Assembly (NCBI RefSeq): GCF_009674585.1
Contig: NZ_WKJP01000001.1
Location: forward strand, 1,612,001-1,676,000
Source: Haloferax marinisediminis
Lineage (GTDB): Archaea > Halobacteriota > Halobacteria > Halobacteriales > Haloferacaceae
Reading direction: 5' to 3'
DNA length: 64,000 bases
Shown here: one piece after another, positions 8,452 to 18,238 of the stretch
Layout: every line of letters begins with the position of its first letter
How positions within the stretch are numbered: position 1 is the first letter of the stretch
Notes under the pieces: model-generated
Databases searched by the model: none
Told to the model about the DNA's origin: nothing
The model's input: only the letters and a program-made list of their open reading frames with translations
Position numbers and translations under genes: made by a program

Positions 8452-8638
8452 AATGTAGGGCAACACAGCCACGATGGCGGTCGCTGATTCGAGTACGGAC
8501 GCCGTCTGTAGCGAGGAACGACAGTGACGGTTCGTCAGGCGGGGTGACGCGCCGGATGACGCCGCAGAACGAGCGCCTAGTGGTACCGAATAGCACAGAA
8601 GAGAAGACAGACCGAGTGTCAGGAACGCGATTGTGTTG

Positions 8639-8688
8639 CTCGCCGTGAGACGGCGAGACAGAAGACAAAGTGACGGTCAGCGACCGTC
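8639..8688 (-). terminator. Two hairpins after rpl37e
   Basis: CTCGCCGT/ACGGCGAG (8639-8646 with 8650-8657, 3-base loop) and GACGGTC/GACCGTC (8672-8678 with 8682-8688, 3-base loop) lie within 60 bases downstream of the rpl37e stop codon. They may end or stabilise the lsm-rpl37e transcript. No long T run follows, so factor-independent termination is uncertain. Confidence 0.4.
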
Positions 8689-8696
8689 GAGAGTCG

Positions 8697-8873
8697 TTAT
8701 TTATCGCCGGCTTTCGACTGCCAGGCGTAGCTGCGACGCTTCTTCGACTTACCGAAGCCGCAAGACGAGCAGACCTTCTTCTTCACGTGGTAGGACTTCT
8801 CGCCGCAGCGACGGCACTTCACGTGCGTCGTCTTGTTCTTCTTTCCTTGGCTAGGGGTTCCTGCACCCGTCAT
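8697..8873 (-). CDS. rpl37e: Ribosomal protein L37e
   Basis: A 58-residue basic protein of the large ribosomal subunit. It carries the family zinc ribbon, CRRCG and CSSCGFG (Cys20, 23, 35, 38), and ends with the typical SYAWQSK stretch. Its ATG overlaps the lsm stop codon in an ATGA junction, so the two genes are translationally coupled. The lsm-rpl37e pairing is conserved in haloarchaea and other archaea. Confidence 0.95.
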   Translation of the reverse strand: MTGAGTPSQGKKNKTTHVKCRRCGEKSYHVKKKVCSSCGFGKSKKRRSYAWQSKAGDK

Positions 8874-9100
8874 GCTTTGATGGTGACGACGTTATCGCCG
8901 CGTATAATGGTTGTGTCTTGGACTTGCTCGAGTTCGATATCCCCGGGCACAGTGTCTTCGTCCAGCGCTTCTTCGAGAACGACGTTCATGTGCTGGTCGT
9001 AGCCAGCGAGGACGCCGTAGTATGCGTTGCCGTCCTTGAGGAGAACCGTCACCGGTTCGTCGAGTGACGCTTCGAGGACGTCGAGAGGTCGACCGCTCAT
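8870..9100 (-). CDS. lsm: Sm-like archaeal protein (Lsm)
   Basis: A 76-residue Lsm/SmAP protein that forms heptameric rings binding U-rich RNA. Sm1 is visible in the first half ([26 protein letters not shown], with the family Asp-x-x-Met-Asn core) and the Sm2 motif in the second ([12 protein letters not shown], the Arg-Gly-Asp-Asn variant). Its length is that of the minimal fold. It leads a two-gene operon with rpl37e. A TTTAAGAT box on the minus strand (9123-9130) about 25 bases ahead of the ATG indicates a near-leaderless mRNA. Confidence 0.95.
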   Translation of the reverse strand: MSGRPLDVLEASLDEPVTVLLKDGNAYYGVLAGYDQHMNVVLEEALDEDTVPGDIELEQVQDTTIIRGDNVVTIKA

Positions 9101-9268
9101 AGTTCAATTCCATCCCGTAATTATCTTAAAGGTGCCGAACCGCCCGAATCGGCGACTCTCACCGAATACAGAACGAATCGGTGTTGAGACGGCCGTGTCT
9201 GTCCCCAAACGACACCGCCCGATAGCGATTGTTACGGACGTGTGTGCGAGCGCGATGAACCCACGTAG

Positions 9269-9481
9269 TTTTTAGTACCCCAGTGAGTAGGTGCCGATAC
9301 CAGAAACCCGCGGGTAAGTGCGGGTGTGCCCAAATCGACCGGCTGGGCCCACCTCGCACGCGGGGTCAATCGACCGACGAGCTGCAAGACGCCGGGGCCG
9401 ATGGCCCCCAGACACCCGTCTTTCCGTGAGCACCCTCGCCACCTCGTGGCTTTCGATGCTCGGAATATCGAGATTCAAACC
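9269..9481 (+). promoter_or_regulatory. Promoter and long structured leader of RNase J
   Basis: TTTTTAGTA (9269-9277) is the best TATA-like box and predicts a start near 9298, leaving a leader of about 180 bases, long for a haloarchaeon. Two hairpins are visible: CCCGC/GCGGG (9307-9311 with 9320-9324) and GGGGCC/GGCCCC with a 3-base loop (9394-9399 with 9403-9408). A closer promoter cannot be excluded. Confidence 0.35.
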
Positions 9482-10834
9482 ATGGAAATCGAAATCGCAA
9501 CCATAGGCGGATACGAAGAAGTCGGCCGTCAGATGACGGCCGTCCGTGCCGGAGACGACGTCGTCGTCTTCGACATGGGCCTCAACCTGTCGCAGGTCCT
9601 CATCCACGACAACGTTGAGACCGAAAAGATGCACAGCCTCGACCTCATCGATATGGGCGCCATCCCGGACGACCGTATCATGAGCGACCTCGAAGGTGAC
9701 GTTCAGGCAATCGTGCCGACCCACGGCCACCTCGACCATATCGGTGCCATCTCCAAACTGGCACACCGCTACGACGCACCCATCGTCGCGACGCCGTTCA
9801 CCATCGAACTGGTGAAACAGCAGATCGAGGGCGAGAACAAGTTCAACGTCAACAACGACCTCATCAAGATGAGCGCCGGTGAGACGATGTCTATCGGTGA
9901 CTCCGGACAGGTCGACCTCGAGTTCGTCCACGTCACCCACTCCATCATCGACGCCATCAACCCGGTCCTCCACACGCCGGAAGGTGCCATCGTCTACGGT
10001 CTCGACAAGCGGATGGACCACTCGCCGGTCCTCGAAGACCCAATCGACATGAAGCGCTTCCGTGAGATTGGCCGCGAAGGAAACGGCGTCCTCGCCTACA
10101 TCGAAGACTGTACGAACGCCGGCCGGAAGGGCCGCACGCCCTCCGAGTCCGTCGCACGTCGCCACCTCAAGGACGTCATGACCTCCGTCGAGGACTACGA
10201 CGGCGGGATCGTCGCCACGACGTTCTCCTCTCACATCTCGCGTGTCTCCTCGCTCGTCGAGTTCGCAAACGACATCGGCCGCCAGCCTGTGCTCCTCGGT
10301 CGCTCGATGGAGAAGTACTCCGGCACCGCCGAGCGCCTCGGCTTCGTCGACCTGCCCGACGACCTCGGGATGTACGGTCACCGAAAGTCCGTCGACCGAA
10401 CCTTCAAGCGCATCATGAAGGAGGGCAAGGAGAACTACCTGCCAATCGTCACGGGCCACCAGGGCGAACCACGCGCGATGCTCACCCGTATGGGCCGCGG
10501 CGAGACCCCGTACGAACTCGACGATGGCGACAAAGTCATCTTCTCTGCGCGGGTCATCCCGGAGCCGACCAACGAGGGACAGCGCTACCAGTCCGAGCGT
10601 CTCCTGCGCATGCAGGGCGCTCGCATCTACGACGACATCCACGTCTCCGGTCACCTTCGTGAGGAAGGGCACTACGAGATGCTGCAGGCGCTCCAGCCCC
10701 AGCACGTCATCCCGGCCCACCAGAACCTCAAAGGCTTCGCTCCGTACGTGGACCTCGCAGAGAGTCAGGGCTACGCCCTCGGCCGCGACGTCCACGTGAC
10801 GCGGAACGGCAACATGATCCAACTGGTGGAGTGA
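9482..10834 (+). CDS. rnj: Ribonuclease J
   Basis: A 450-residue metallo-beta-lactamase/beta-CASP nuclease, the archaeal 5'-3' exonuclease RNase J. The zinc motif II is [10 protein letters not shown]; later metal ligands include HVTHS. Beta-CASP motifs follow (an Asp/Glu motif around SHISRVSS and the C-terminal HVSGH, VIPAH). The start is ATG 9482 ([10 protein letters not shown]); an upstream in-frame GTG at 9326 adds 52 residues unlike the family. Its TGA overlaps the ATG of the next gene by one base, so it is coupled to the prenyl synthase gene; rnj-idsA-gltX neighbours are conserved in archaea. Confidence 0.95.
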   Translation: MEIEIATIGGYEEVGRQMTAVRAGDDVVVFDMGLNLSQVLIHDNVETEKMHSLDLIDMGAIPDDRIMSDLEGDVQAIVPTHGHLDHIGAISKLAHRYDAPIVATPFTIELVKQQIEGENKFNVNNDLIKMSAGETMSIGDSGQVDLEFVHVTHSIIDAINPVLHTPEGAIVYGLDKRMDHSPVLEDPIDMKRFREIGREGNGVLAYIEDCTNAGRKGRTPSESVARRHLKDVMTSVEDYDGGIVATTFSSHISRVSSLVEFANDIGRQPVLLGRSMEKYSGTAERLGFVDLPDDLGMYGHRKSVDRTFKRIMKEGKENYLPIVTGHQGEPRAMLTRMGRGETPYELDDGDKVIFSARVIPEPTNEGQRYQSERLLRMQGARIYDDIHVSGHLREEGHYEMLQALQPQHVIPAHQNLKGFAPYVDLAESQGYALGRDVHVTRNGNMIQLVE

Positions 10835-11880
10835 TGAGTTCGGACGCGACGGAACAGCGAGTGCTCGAGGCGATTCGTGAGCGACGCGAACTCGTCAACG
10901 AAGCGCTCGACGAGGACGTACCGATGGCCGAGCCAGAACGGCTCTACGAGGCCTCTCGGTACCTCCTGAAGGCCGGTGGGAAGCGACTCCGCCCGACAGT
11001 CTCGCTCTTGACGGCCGAGGCGCTCGCCGACGTCGAACCGATGTCGGAAGATTACCGCGCGTTCCCGACCCTCACGGGAGAGGCAATCGACGTGATGATT
11101 GCCGCCGTGAGCATCGAGGTCATCCAGTCGTTCACCCTCATCCACGACGACATCATGGACGACGACGACCTTCGACGCGGCGTTCCAGCAGTTCACAAAG
11201 AGTACGACACCGAGACCGCGATTCTCGCGGGCGACACGTTGTACGCGAAGGCGTTCGAACTGCTGACGAAGACGGGCGCGGACCCGGCGGCCGGCCTCGA
11301 AGCCGTCCGTCGTCTCGCCACCACCTGCACGCAAATCTGCGAAGGACAGGCGCTCGACATCGACTTCGAACGGCGAACCGAGGTTCTCCCCGACGAGTAC
11401 CTCAGGATGGTCGAACTCAAGACGGCCGTCCTCTACGGAACCGCGGCCGCCATCCCGGCGGTCCTCATGGGTGCCGACGACGACGTCGTCGAAGCCCTCT
11501 ACCAGTACGGCATCGAGTCCGGAAGCGCGTTCCAGATTCAAGACGACGTGCTCGACCTGACCGTGCCGTCAGAGAAACTGGGTAAGCAGCGAGGGTCTGA
11601 CCTCGTCGAGAACAAGGAGACAGTCATCTTCCTGCACGCACGCCAGCAGGGTCTTGACGTGGACAACCTCGTCGATGCAGCGTCGGCCGAAGAACTCACC
11701 GAGGCCGACGTCGAGGCCGCCGTCGCGGAACTCGAAGCCGCCGGCAGCATCGACTACGCTCGTGAGATGGCCGAAGACCTCACCGAGCAGGCGAAAGCAC
11801 GTCTCGATGTCCTCCCCGACAACGAGGCGCACGACTTGCTCCGCGACATCGCCGACTACCTCATCACCCGCGGGTACTGA
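10834..11880 (+). CDS. idsA: Prenyl diphosphate synthase (probably GGPP synthase)
   Basis: A 348-residue trans-isoprenyl diphosphate synthase that chains IPP units to make C15-C20 (or C25) precursors of archaeal lipids. The first aspartate-rich motif is HDDIMDDDDLRRG and the second is QIQDDVLDL; KAGGKRLRP is the N-terminal substrate-binding motif. Residues just before the first DD motif set chain length, but I do not infer a product with certainty. An in-frame GTG three bases upstream is an alternative start. The mevalonate-pathway genes mvk and ipk lie at 42.7-44.5 kb. Confidence 0.93.
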   Translation: MSSDATEQRVLEAIRERRELVNEALDEDVPMAEPERLYEASRYLLKAGGKRLRPTVSLLTAEALADVEPMSEDYRAFPTLTGEAIDVMIAAVSIEVIQSFTLIHDDIMDDDDLRRGVPAVHKEYDTETAILAGDTLYAKAFELLTKTGADPAAGLEAVRRLATTCTQICEGQALDIDFERRTEVLPDEYLRMVELKTAVLYGTAAAIPAVLMGADDDVVEALYQYGIESGSAFQIQDDVLDLTVPSEKLGKQRGSDLVENKETVIFLHARQQGLDVDNLVDAASAEELTEADVEAAVAELEAAGSIDYAREMAEDLTEQAKARLDVLPDNEAHDLLRDIADYLITRGY

Positions 11881-12075
11881 GCGCCCCCGGCGTCGGCAGT
11901 CGTTTCTGTTGGACCTGCGGTCCGACACACCGTTTCTCACCGTCGCTCGTCTCTCCGAGCGCACCGCAACTGATATCCCTACAGGCGTGTTAACATTTCT
12001 CGTACCCCTGCCCGCGCGAGGACCCTTCCCCGCAATCCGGGCCTGTTTTTAGGCGCGCCGCGGAATCGGACGGTA

Positions 12076-13788
12076 ATGGACGACGAGCTTCGAGAACGTA
12101 TCGAGCGAGAGGCGGAGAAACACGCACTCCTCAACGCAGTTAAACACGACAGCGACGCCGACGTGGGTGCCATCATGGGCCCGCTGATGGGCGAGAATCC
12201 CGAGTTCCGACAGCACGGTGGCGAGATTCCGGGACTCATCGGTCCGGTCGTCGCGAACGTCAACCAGCTTTCGACGGACGAAAAACGCGAGCGACTCGAA
12301 GAACTCGCGCCCGACGAACTCGCAGAGATGGAAGCCGAAGAGGAAGAAGACGACTCACTGCTTCCCGAACTCCCGAACGTCGACGCCTACGACGAGGTTC
12401 GCATGCGCGCCGCGCCGAACCCCAACGGTCCGTGGCACCTCGGCCACGCCCGCATGCCCGCCGTCATCGGCACGTACAAAGACATGTACGACGGGTCGTT
12501 CATCGTCCGCTTCGACGACACCGACCCCGAGACGAAGCGTCCCGACCTGAGCGCGTACGACGCCATCCTCGAAGACATCGCATACCTCGGCTTCGAACCC
12601 GACGACGTGATTCGCGCCTCCGACCGCGTCGAGACCTACTACGACTACGCCCGCGAACTCATCGAGATGGGCGGCGCATACACCTGTTCGTGCTCCGGTG
12701 AGGAGTTCTCGAACCTGAAGAACAACGCCAAGCCGTGTCCACACCGCGACAAGGACGCAGAGACGACCCTCGACGAGTTCGAGGACATGGTCGCCGGCGA
12801 GTACTCCTCCGGCGAGATGGTCCTCCGCGTCAAGACCGACATCGAGCACAAGAACCCCGCGCTGCGTGACTGGGTCGCGTTCCGTATGATCGACACGCCC
12901 CACCCACGCGAAGAAGCCGAAGACTACCGCGCGTGGCCGATGCTCGACTTCCAGTCTGGCGTCGACGACCACCTCACGGGTGTCACGCACATCATCCGCG
13001 GCATCGACTTACAGGACTCCGCGAAGCGCCAGCAGTTCGTCTACGACTACTTCGGGTGGGACTACCCCGAAGTCATCCACTGGGGCCACGTGCAGGTCGA
13101 CGACTACGACGTGAAGATGTCCACGTCGAGCATCAAGGAACTCATCGACGCGGGCGAACTCGACGGCTGGGACGACCCACGCGTGCCGACCATCAAGAGC
13201 CTCCGTCGCCGCGGCATCCGTGGACAGGCCATCGTCGATGCGATGGTCGGCCTCGGAACGTCCACCTCGAACGTCGACCTCTCGATGTCGACCATCTACG
13301 CGAACAACCGCGACCTCGTCGACGACGAGACGGACCGCTACTTCCTCGTCCGTGATGGACAGGAGTTCGCCGTCGAAGGCGGTCCAGACGTCGCGCACCC
13401 GCCGCTCCACCCGAGCTTCGAAGACCGCGGGACCCGCGACATCCCGGTCGGCGACAGCGTCCTCCTCGAATCGGGTGACGTGCCCGCCGAAAGTGACCGC
13501 GTCTGGCTCAAAGGCTTCGGTGCGGTCCGCCGCGAGGGCGACACGCTCGTCGCAACCGGTGACGACCTCGACGTGGTTCGTGAGGGCGAAGTCGACGTGA
13601 TTCACTGGGCACCCACCGACGGCGTCTCGGTCCGAATGCGCACCATGGACGGCGACGTACTGGGCGTCGCAGAACCCGACTTCGGCGACGTCCCCGTGGA
13701 CGAACTCGTCCAGTTCGAGCGCGTCGGATTCGTCCGCGTCGACGAGAAGGGCGACGACGAGACGCTCGTCTTCTTCGCCCACAAGTAA
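12076..13788 (+). CDS. gltX: Glutamyl-tRNA synthetase
   Basis: A 570-residue class I synthetase of the archaeal/eukaryotic type. The ATP-binding signature is WHLGHARM; the KMSKS equivalent is KMSTSS. An N-terminal extension of roughly 100 residues precedes the catalytic domain and ends in an acidic stretch. The beta-barrel anticodon-binding region fills the C-terminus, as in archaeal GluRS, rather than the helical bacterial form. In archaea lacking GlnRS the enzyme also charges tRNA-Gln for amidation. CTGTTTTTAGG about 28 bases before the ATG is the likely promoter. Confidence 0.96.
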   Translation: MDDELRERIEREAEKHALLNAVKHDSDADVGAIMGPLMGENPEFRQHGGEIPGLIGPVVANVNQLSTDEKRERLEELAPDELAEMEAEEEEDDSLLPELPNVDAYDEVRMRAAPNPNGPWHLGHARMPAVIGTYKDMYDGSFIVRFDDTDPETKRPDLSAYDAILEDIAYLGFEPDDVIRASDRVETYYDYARELIEMGGAYTCSCSGEEFSNLKNNAKPCPHRDKDAETTLDEFEDMVAGEYSSGEMVLRVKTDIEHKNPALRDWVAFRMIDTPHPREEAEDYRAWPMLDFQSGVDDHLTGVTHIIRGIDLQDSAKRQQFVYDYFGWDYPEVIHWGHVQVDDYDVKMSTSSIKELIDAGELDGWDDPRVPTIKSLRRRGIRGQAIVDAMVGLGTSTSNVDLSMSTIYANNRDLVDDETDRYFLVRDGQEFAVEGGPDVAHPPLHPSFEDRGTRDIPVGDSVLLESGDVPAESDRVWLKGFGAVRREGDTLVATGDDLDVVREGEVDVIHWAPTDGVSVRMRTMDGDVLGVAEPDFGDVPVDELVQFERVGFVRVDEKGDDETLVFFAHK

Positions 13789-13839
13789 CGCCACCCGAAC
13801 ACGAACACTCGTTTTACCGCCGCCCGCGTAGGACGCGGC

Positions 13840-14466
13840 GTGACCCTCGTAGACCTCACTCGACGTGTCGAGTCCGGGATGCCAACGTATCCCGGCGACC
13901 CACCCGTATCGGTCGAACCGCACGCCGAATTCGACACCGACGGCTACCGAGTCTCCCACCTCGAACTCGGGAGCCACACTGGCACCCACGTCGATGCGCC
14001 GGCACACACCGAACCGAACGGGCGAACGCTCGACACGTATTCAGTCGAGGACCTCCGCTTCACTGCCCACGTCGTCGAGTGCCGCCACATCGGGGCGAAC
14101 GGATTCGTCACACCAGACGCGATTCCGTCCGAACTGTCCAAAGACGTCGATTTCCTCGTCTTCCGAACCGGGTGGGAAGACGAGTGGGGAACCGACCGCA
14201 TGACCGACCATCCGGCGCTCGCGCCCGAAACTGGACGAGTGTGTGCCGACCGAGGAGTGTCGGTCGGAATCGACGCACTCAGTCCGGACCCGACCGGTGG
14301 TGACGGCATCCCGGTTCACCACGCAGTCCTCGGGTCCGGAAACGTCATCGTGGAGAACCTCTGTGGGTTGCAAGCGCTTCCGGCCGACCGTCCGGTCGAC
14401 CTCTTCGTGATGCCGCTTCGGGTCGATGCCGACGGAGCACCGGCGCGAGCCGTGGCAGAAGTTTAA
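13840..14466 (+). CDS. Cyclase family metal-dependent hydrolase
   Basis: A 208-residue protein of the cyclase/KynB family. The family signature GSHTGTHVDAPAH is complete (about residues 47-59) and provides the divalent-metal histidines and Asp. Known relatives are kynurenine formamidases and other amide or ester hydrolases; the substrate here is unknown, and no tryptophan-catabolic genes lie nearby. The start is GTG 13840; a TTTTAC box about 27 bases before it supports a leaderless transcript. Confidence 0.87.
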   Translation: MTLVDLTRRVESGMPTYPGDPPVSVEPHAEFDTDGYRVSHLELGSHTGTHVDAPAHTEPNGRTLDTYSVEDLRFTAHVVECRHIGANGFVTPDAIPSELSKDVDFLVFRTGWEDEWGTDRMTDHPALAPETGRVCADRGVSVGIDALSPDPTGGDGIPVHHAVLGSGNVIVENLCGLQALPADRPVDLFVMPLRVDADGAPARAVAEV

Positions 14467-14558
14467 GTCGGAAGACGGGGGCAGTGGAGAAGGAAGGCGA
14501 GGCCAGTAGAGAGAAAAGACGGAGCCAGTGAAGCCAACAAGCTGCCGCGAATGGGCGC

Positions 14559-15038
14559 TCAGAGCGCCACGACGAGAACGAAGCCGACGAGAATCGAGGC
14601 CGTCAACAGGACTTGGACGGCAGACGACGCGAGGACGCCAATCGTCGTGTAGAGGGCGCGCCGACTGCTCTGTTCTGCGTCTTCGTGTTCGAGATACTCG
14701 ATGACGAAGACGGTTCCAGCGACGCCGAGGACCAACCCGAGGGGACCGAAGACGAACAGTAAGATGAACCCAACGACGCCCGCGATAATCGACGTTCGCG
14801 TCGACGCGCCGCCAACTCGTGCAGCGATGACGCCGGCACCGTAGTCGGTGACGATGGCGATGACGCCGACGAGGAGGAGGCCGAAGAGCGCGAGCAGACT
14901 CGGCTCTGAGAATCCGGACGACCACCAGTAGACGAGGACCCCGATGACGGAGAGAATCGCCCCCGGGAGGAACGGAAGGATGCTCCCGGCGACGCCGAGG
15001 ACGAGGAGGGCGAGTGCGAACCAGAAGAACAGGTCCAT
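14559..15038 (-). CDS. DUF456 family membrane protein
   Basis: A 159-residue, very hydrophobic protein with about four to five membrane spans. Family features visible are LPFLPGA near the N-terminus, a glycine-rich central loop, and FGPLGLVLG in the third span. DUF456 proteins have a glycine-zipper-like internal repeat; function is unknown. It converges with the cyclase gene and is divergent from the ferredoxin gene. Confidence 0.85.
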   Translation of the reverse strand: MDLFFWFALALLVLGVAGSILPFLPGAILSVIGVLVYWWSSGFSEPSLLALFGLLLVGVIAIVTDYGAGVIAARVGGASTRTSIIAGVVGFILLFVFGPLGLVLGVAGTVFVIEYLEHEDAEQSSRRALYTTIGVLASSAVQVLLTASILVGFVLVVAL

Positions 15039-15063
15039 ACCTCTCGTTGAACCCGGAACGTAA

Positions 15064-15471
<408 letters not shown>

Positions 15472-15569
15472 CCTCGTCCGCACGTCGTCTCGCCCGTACT
15501 GACTCTCTCGCGTGCGAGCCGGACGCCGAGAGCGACGGCCCTCGCTGACTTTTCAAGCGGGTAGCACAA

Positions 15570-15590
15570 AAGATTATTATGAATCTGAGC
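15570..15590 (+). promoter_or_regulatory. Promoter of the etf/fix operon
   Basis: The AT-rich GATTATTATGA (near 15573-15583) lies about 35-40 bases before the etfB ATG at 15616, so a short leader of about 10 bases is predicted. No other TATA-like element is seen before the following genes, which overlap or nearly abut. Confidence 0.5.
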
Positions 15591-15615
15591 TAGCACTAAG
15601 CAGAGAGTGTTCTCA

Positions 15616-16500
15616 ATGCACATGGTGGTACTTACCAAAGGTGTCCCTGACTTTCGAGAGGGACAGGTATCGTTCGACGAAAACGGGCATCTAGAGCGGG
15701 GGAAGACGCCCACGGTGATGAACCCGAACGACAAGTTCGCACTGGAGGCGGCGCTCCAGACACGGGTTCGACACGGCGGCAACGTCAGTGTGATGAGCAT
15801 GGGTCCGCCGGGGTACAAGGAAGTGCTCCAGGAGGCGATGGAGTCGGTGTACGCCGACGACCTGTATCTCATCTCTGACCGGGAGATGGCGGCGGCCGAC
15901 ACGTGGGCGACGGCGATTACGCTCAGTGCGGCCATCGAGAACCTCGACGAGATGCCGGATATCGTCTTTTCGGGGTTCAAGACGGCAGACGGGGAGACCG
16001 GTCACACCGGCCCCCAGACGAACTGGTGTCTCGACATGCCGCTCGTCACGCACGTCATCTCGCTCGACATCGACGAAGAAGAACGAGTTCTCCGAGCGAA
16101 ACGACTCGTCGAGGGGGACATAGAAGAGATAGAGACGGTCGAAACCTCACTTCCGGCGTTCGTCGTCGCCGACCCGGAGTTCGTCCCCTCGTATCGGTCG
16201 GCCGGCGAGCGGCTCACGTTGAAGGACCTCCGCGCGGAGACTCAGCAACGTGCGCCTGACTTCGAGGACTATCTGACGGTGTGGGACCACACCGGCATCA
16301 ACGTCGACCCAGACTACATCGGCCTCGACGGGTCACCGACCATCGTCTCGTCTGTCGACCCGATTCCGAAAGCGCCGGCAGAGCGTGAGGCGACGATGGT
16401 CGACCCGGCAGACACCGAGTCGATGACAGCCGTTCTGGAGGCGATGCAGTCGGCAGTCGGTGGCGACGCGTCGGCCGCGGAGGTGACTGGCGATGACTGA
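15616..16500 (+). CDS. etfB: Electron transfer flavoprotein beta subunit (FixA type)
   Basis: A 294-residue ETF beta subunit, slightly longer than the usual 250-280. The N-terminus MHMVVLTKGVPD matches FixA-like proteins. The nucleotide-binding segment reads SGFKTADGETGHTGPQ; a DG-x-T...GP pattern here is typical of bifurcating ETFs, which hold a second FAD instead of AMP (from knowledge of the family). A GTG three codons upstream and an ATG two codons downstream are possible alternative starts. The end overlaps the etfA start by 8 bases. Confidence 0.92.
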   Translation: MHMVVLTKGVPDFREGQVSFDENGHLERGKTPTVMNPNDKFALEAALQTRVRHGGNVSVMSMGPPGYKEVLQEAMESVYADDLYLISDREMAAADTWATAITLSAAIENLDEMPDIVFSGFKTADGETGHTGPQTNWCLDMPLVTHVISLDIDEEERVLRAKRLVEGDIEEIETVETSLPAFVVADPEFVPSYRSAGERLTLKDLRAETQQRAPDFEDYLTVWDHTGINVDPDYIGLDGSPTIVSSVDPIPKAPAEREATMVDPADTESMTAVLEAMQSAVGGDASAAEVTGDD

Positions 16501-18238
16501 GTTCGACCCGGGTGAGTACGAGATCTCGGAACTCGGTCCCGCGCTCAAAGACATCGAAGACGTCGGCGAGTTAGAAGAGATTCTGCAGGCGGAACACCGC
16601 GGACAGAACCGCGCACCCGTCATCGCGCTCATCGAGAGTCGTATCGAGAAGTTCTCCGAAGACGACGACGAACCCGCAGACGCCGGGAGCCTCGACCTCG
16701 CGTCGATGAGTACGGCCGACGTGGGGAACGCGCTGCAAAACATCGACGAGGTAGACGACCTCGAAGCACTCCTCGAAGCAGAAGAGGCGGGCGAAGACCG
16801 GGGCGCAGTCAAACGCCTCATCAACAAGCGCATCGACTCCGTCCAGGGGAGTGACGAAGAGGTCACGGTCGCCGATGTCGACGAACGAACCGCCGAAGAG
16901 CGACATCCCGACCTCGACCACCCGACGCGCGACAAGCGTCACGTTCGCTCGCTCCACGGCGGCGTCTACGAAGACATGTGGGTCTACTGTGAGACGCAGG
17001 CGGGCGAACTCGTCGACGTCTCGAAAGAGATGCTCGGGAAGGCGCGCGAGTTGATGGACCAGTACAACGACGACTACGATGCAGACGAACGTGTCGTGGC
17101 CGTCCTCATCGGGTCCGACGTCTCGAAGCACGTCGACGACGTCATCGCCTACGGTGCCGACGTTGTCGTCGTCCGCGAAGACGAGCGACTCGAACGGTTC
17201 CAGCACAAGCCCTACACGGAGATATTCTGCGACATGGCCCGCGCGGGGGCGACTCACAACCGTGGCGAAGTGACGGATGGCCGTGACGAGGAGTGGCGCG
17301 AGTACGACAAACCGCGCTACACGGTGTTCCCGGCGACGAACAACGGCCGCGACCTCTCGGCACTCGTACAGGCCGAACTCGACTCCGGCCTCGCCAGCGA
17401 CTGTTCTGGACTCTACATCACGAACGAAATCATCTCGAACCCCGTCAAGACCGGCGTCGCCGGCGAGAAAAAGGAGTTCGAGCGCGTGCTTCACATGAAG
17501 CGCCCGGACTTCTCCGGGTTCGAGTACTCGACGATTCTCTGTATCGACAACCCGACACGAGAGTTCCACCCACAGGGTGCATCGGTCATTCCGGGGAGTT
17601 TCGACATCCCCGAGGGTGACCCAGACCGCGAGGGTCTCGTCGTCGAACACGACGCGCCGCTCGACGACGACTGGTTCCGTATCTTTGTGACCGAGTGGGA
17701 CCAGTTGGACGAAGGAATCGACCTGACCGGCCACGACGTCATCGTCGCCGTCGGCCGGGGTATCGGCGACGACCCGACGAAGGGTATCGAACTGGCGCTG
17801 GAACTCGCAAATCAGTTCGAAGACGCCGAAGTGGGTGTCACCCGCGGTATCGTCACGGGGTCGTTCCAGTTCGACGGCCACGTCGAACAGTACACCCACG
17901 AAGACAGACAGATTGGTGAGACCGGACAAATCGTCGCGCCCAAACTGTACATCGCGGCGGGCATCTCCGGCGCAGTGCAGCACAAAGTCGGCATGGACGA
18001 GTCGGACACGATTATCGCAATCAACACCGACCCGGACGCGCGCATTCGCGACTTCTCCGACTACTTCATCGAAGGCGACCTGTTCGACGTTCTCCCCCGA
18101 CTGACGACGGCACTGAAAGAAGGACGATTCGAGGCGGCAGTTGCGAGTGATGGTGGTGAGCGAATCGAAGATTCGCGAGTCTCGTCAGACGGAACGTCTG
18201 ACGGTGGCGTTGCCGGCGACCGAGGTGATTCCCAATGA
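16493..18238 (+). CDS. etfA: Electron transfer flavoprotein alpha subunit with duplicated N-terminal module
   Basis: A 581-residue protein, far longer than the 310-330 of a standard ETF alpha. The C-terminal 130 residues hold the FAD domain (GRGIGDD, TRGIVTGSFQ, GETGQIVAPKLYIAAGISGA, IIAINTDP). The first 125 residues are extra: a roughly 45-residue helical unit appears twice, first as LKDIEDVGELEEILQAE..R and then as LQNIDEVDDLEALLEAE..R, each ending in IxxRI. The tail of about 40 residues is Ser/Gly/Asp rich. The gene overlaps both neighbours, so EtfB, EtfA and FixC are made together. Confidence 0.92.
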   Translation: MTEFDPGEYEISELGPALKDIEDVGELEEILQAEHRGQNRAPVIALIESRIEKFSEDDDEPADAGSLDLASMSTADVGNALQNIDEVDDLEALLEAEEAGEDRGAVKRLINKRIDSVQGSDEEVTVADVDERTAEERHPDLDHPTRDKRHVRSLHGGVYEDMWVYCETQAGELVDVSKEMLGKARELMDQYNDDYDADERVVAVLIGSDVSKHVDDVIAYGADVVVVREDERLERFQHKPYTEIFCDMARAGATHNRGEVTDGRDEEWREYDKPRYTVFPATNNGRDLSALVQAELDSGLASDCSGLYITNEIISNPVKTGVAGEKKEFERVLHMKRPDFSGFEYSTILCIDNPTREFHPQGASVIPGSFDIPEGDPDREGLVVEHDAPLDDDWFRIFVTEWDQLDEGIDLTGHDVIVAVGRGIGDDPTKGIELALELANQFEDAEVGVTRGIVTGSFQFDGHVEQYTHEDRQIGETGQIVAPKLYIAAGISGAVQHKVGMDESDTIIAINTDPDARIRDFSDYFIEGDLFDVLPRLTTALKEGRFEAAVASDGGERIEDSRVSSDGTSDGGVAGDRGDSQ

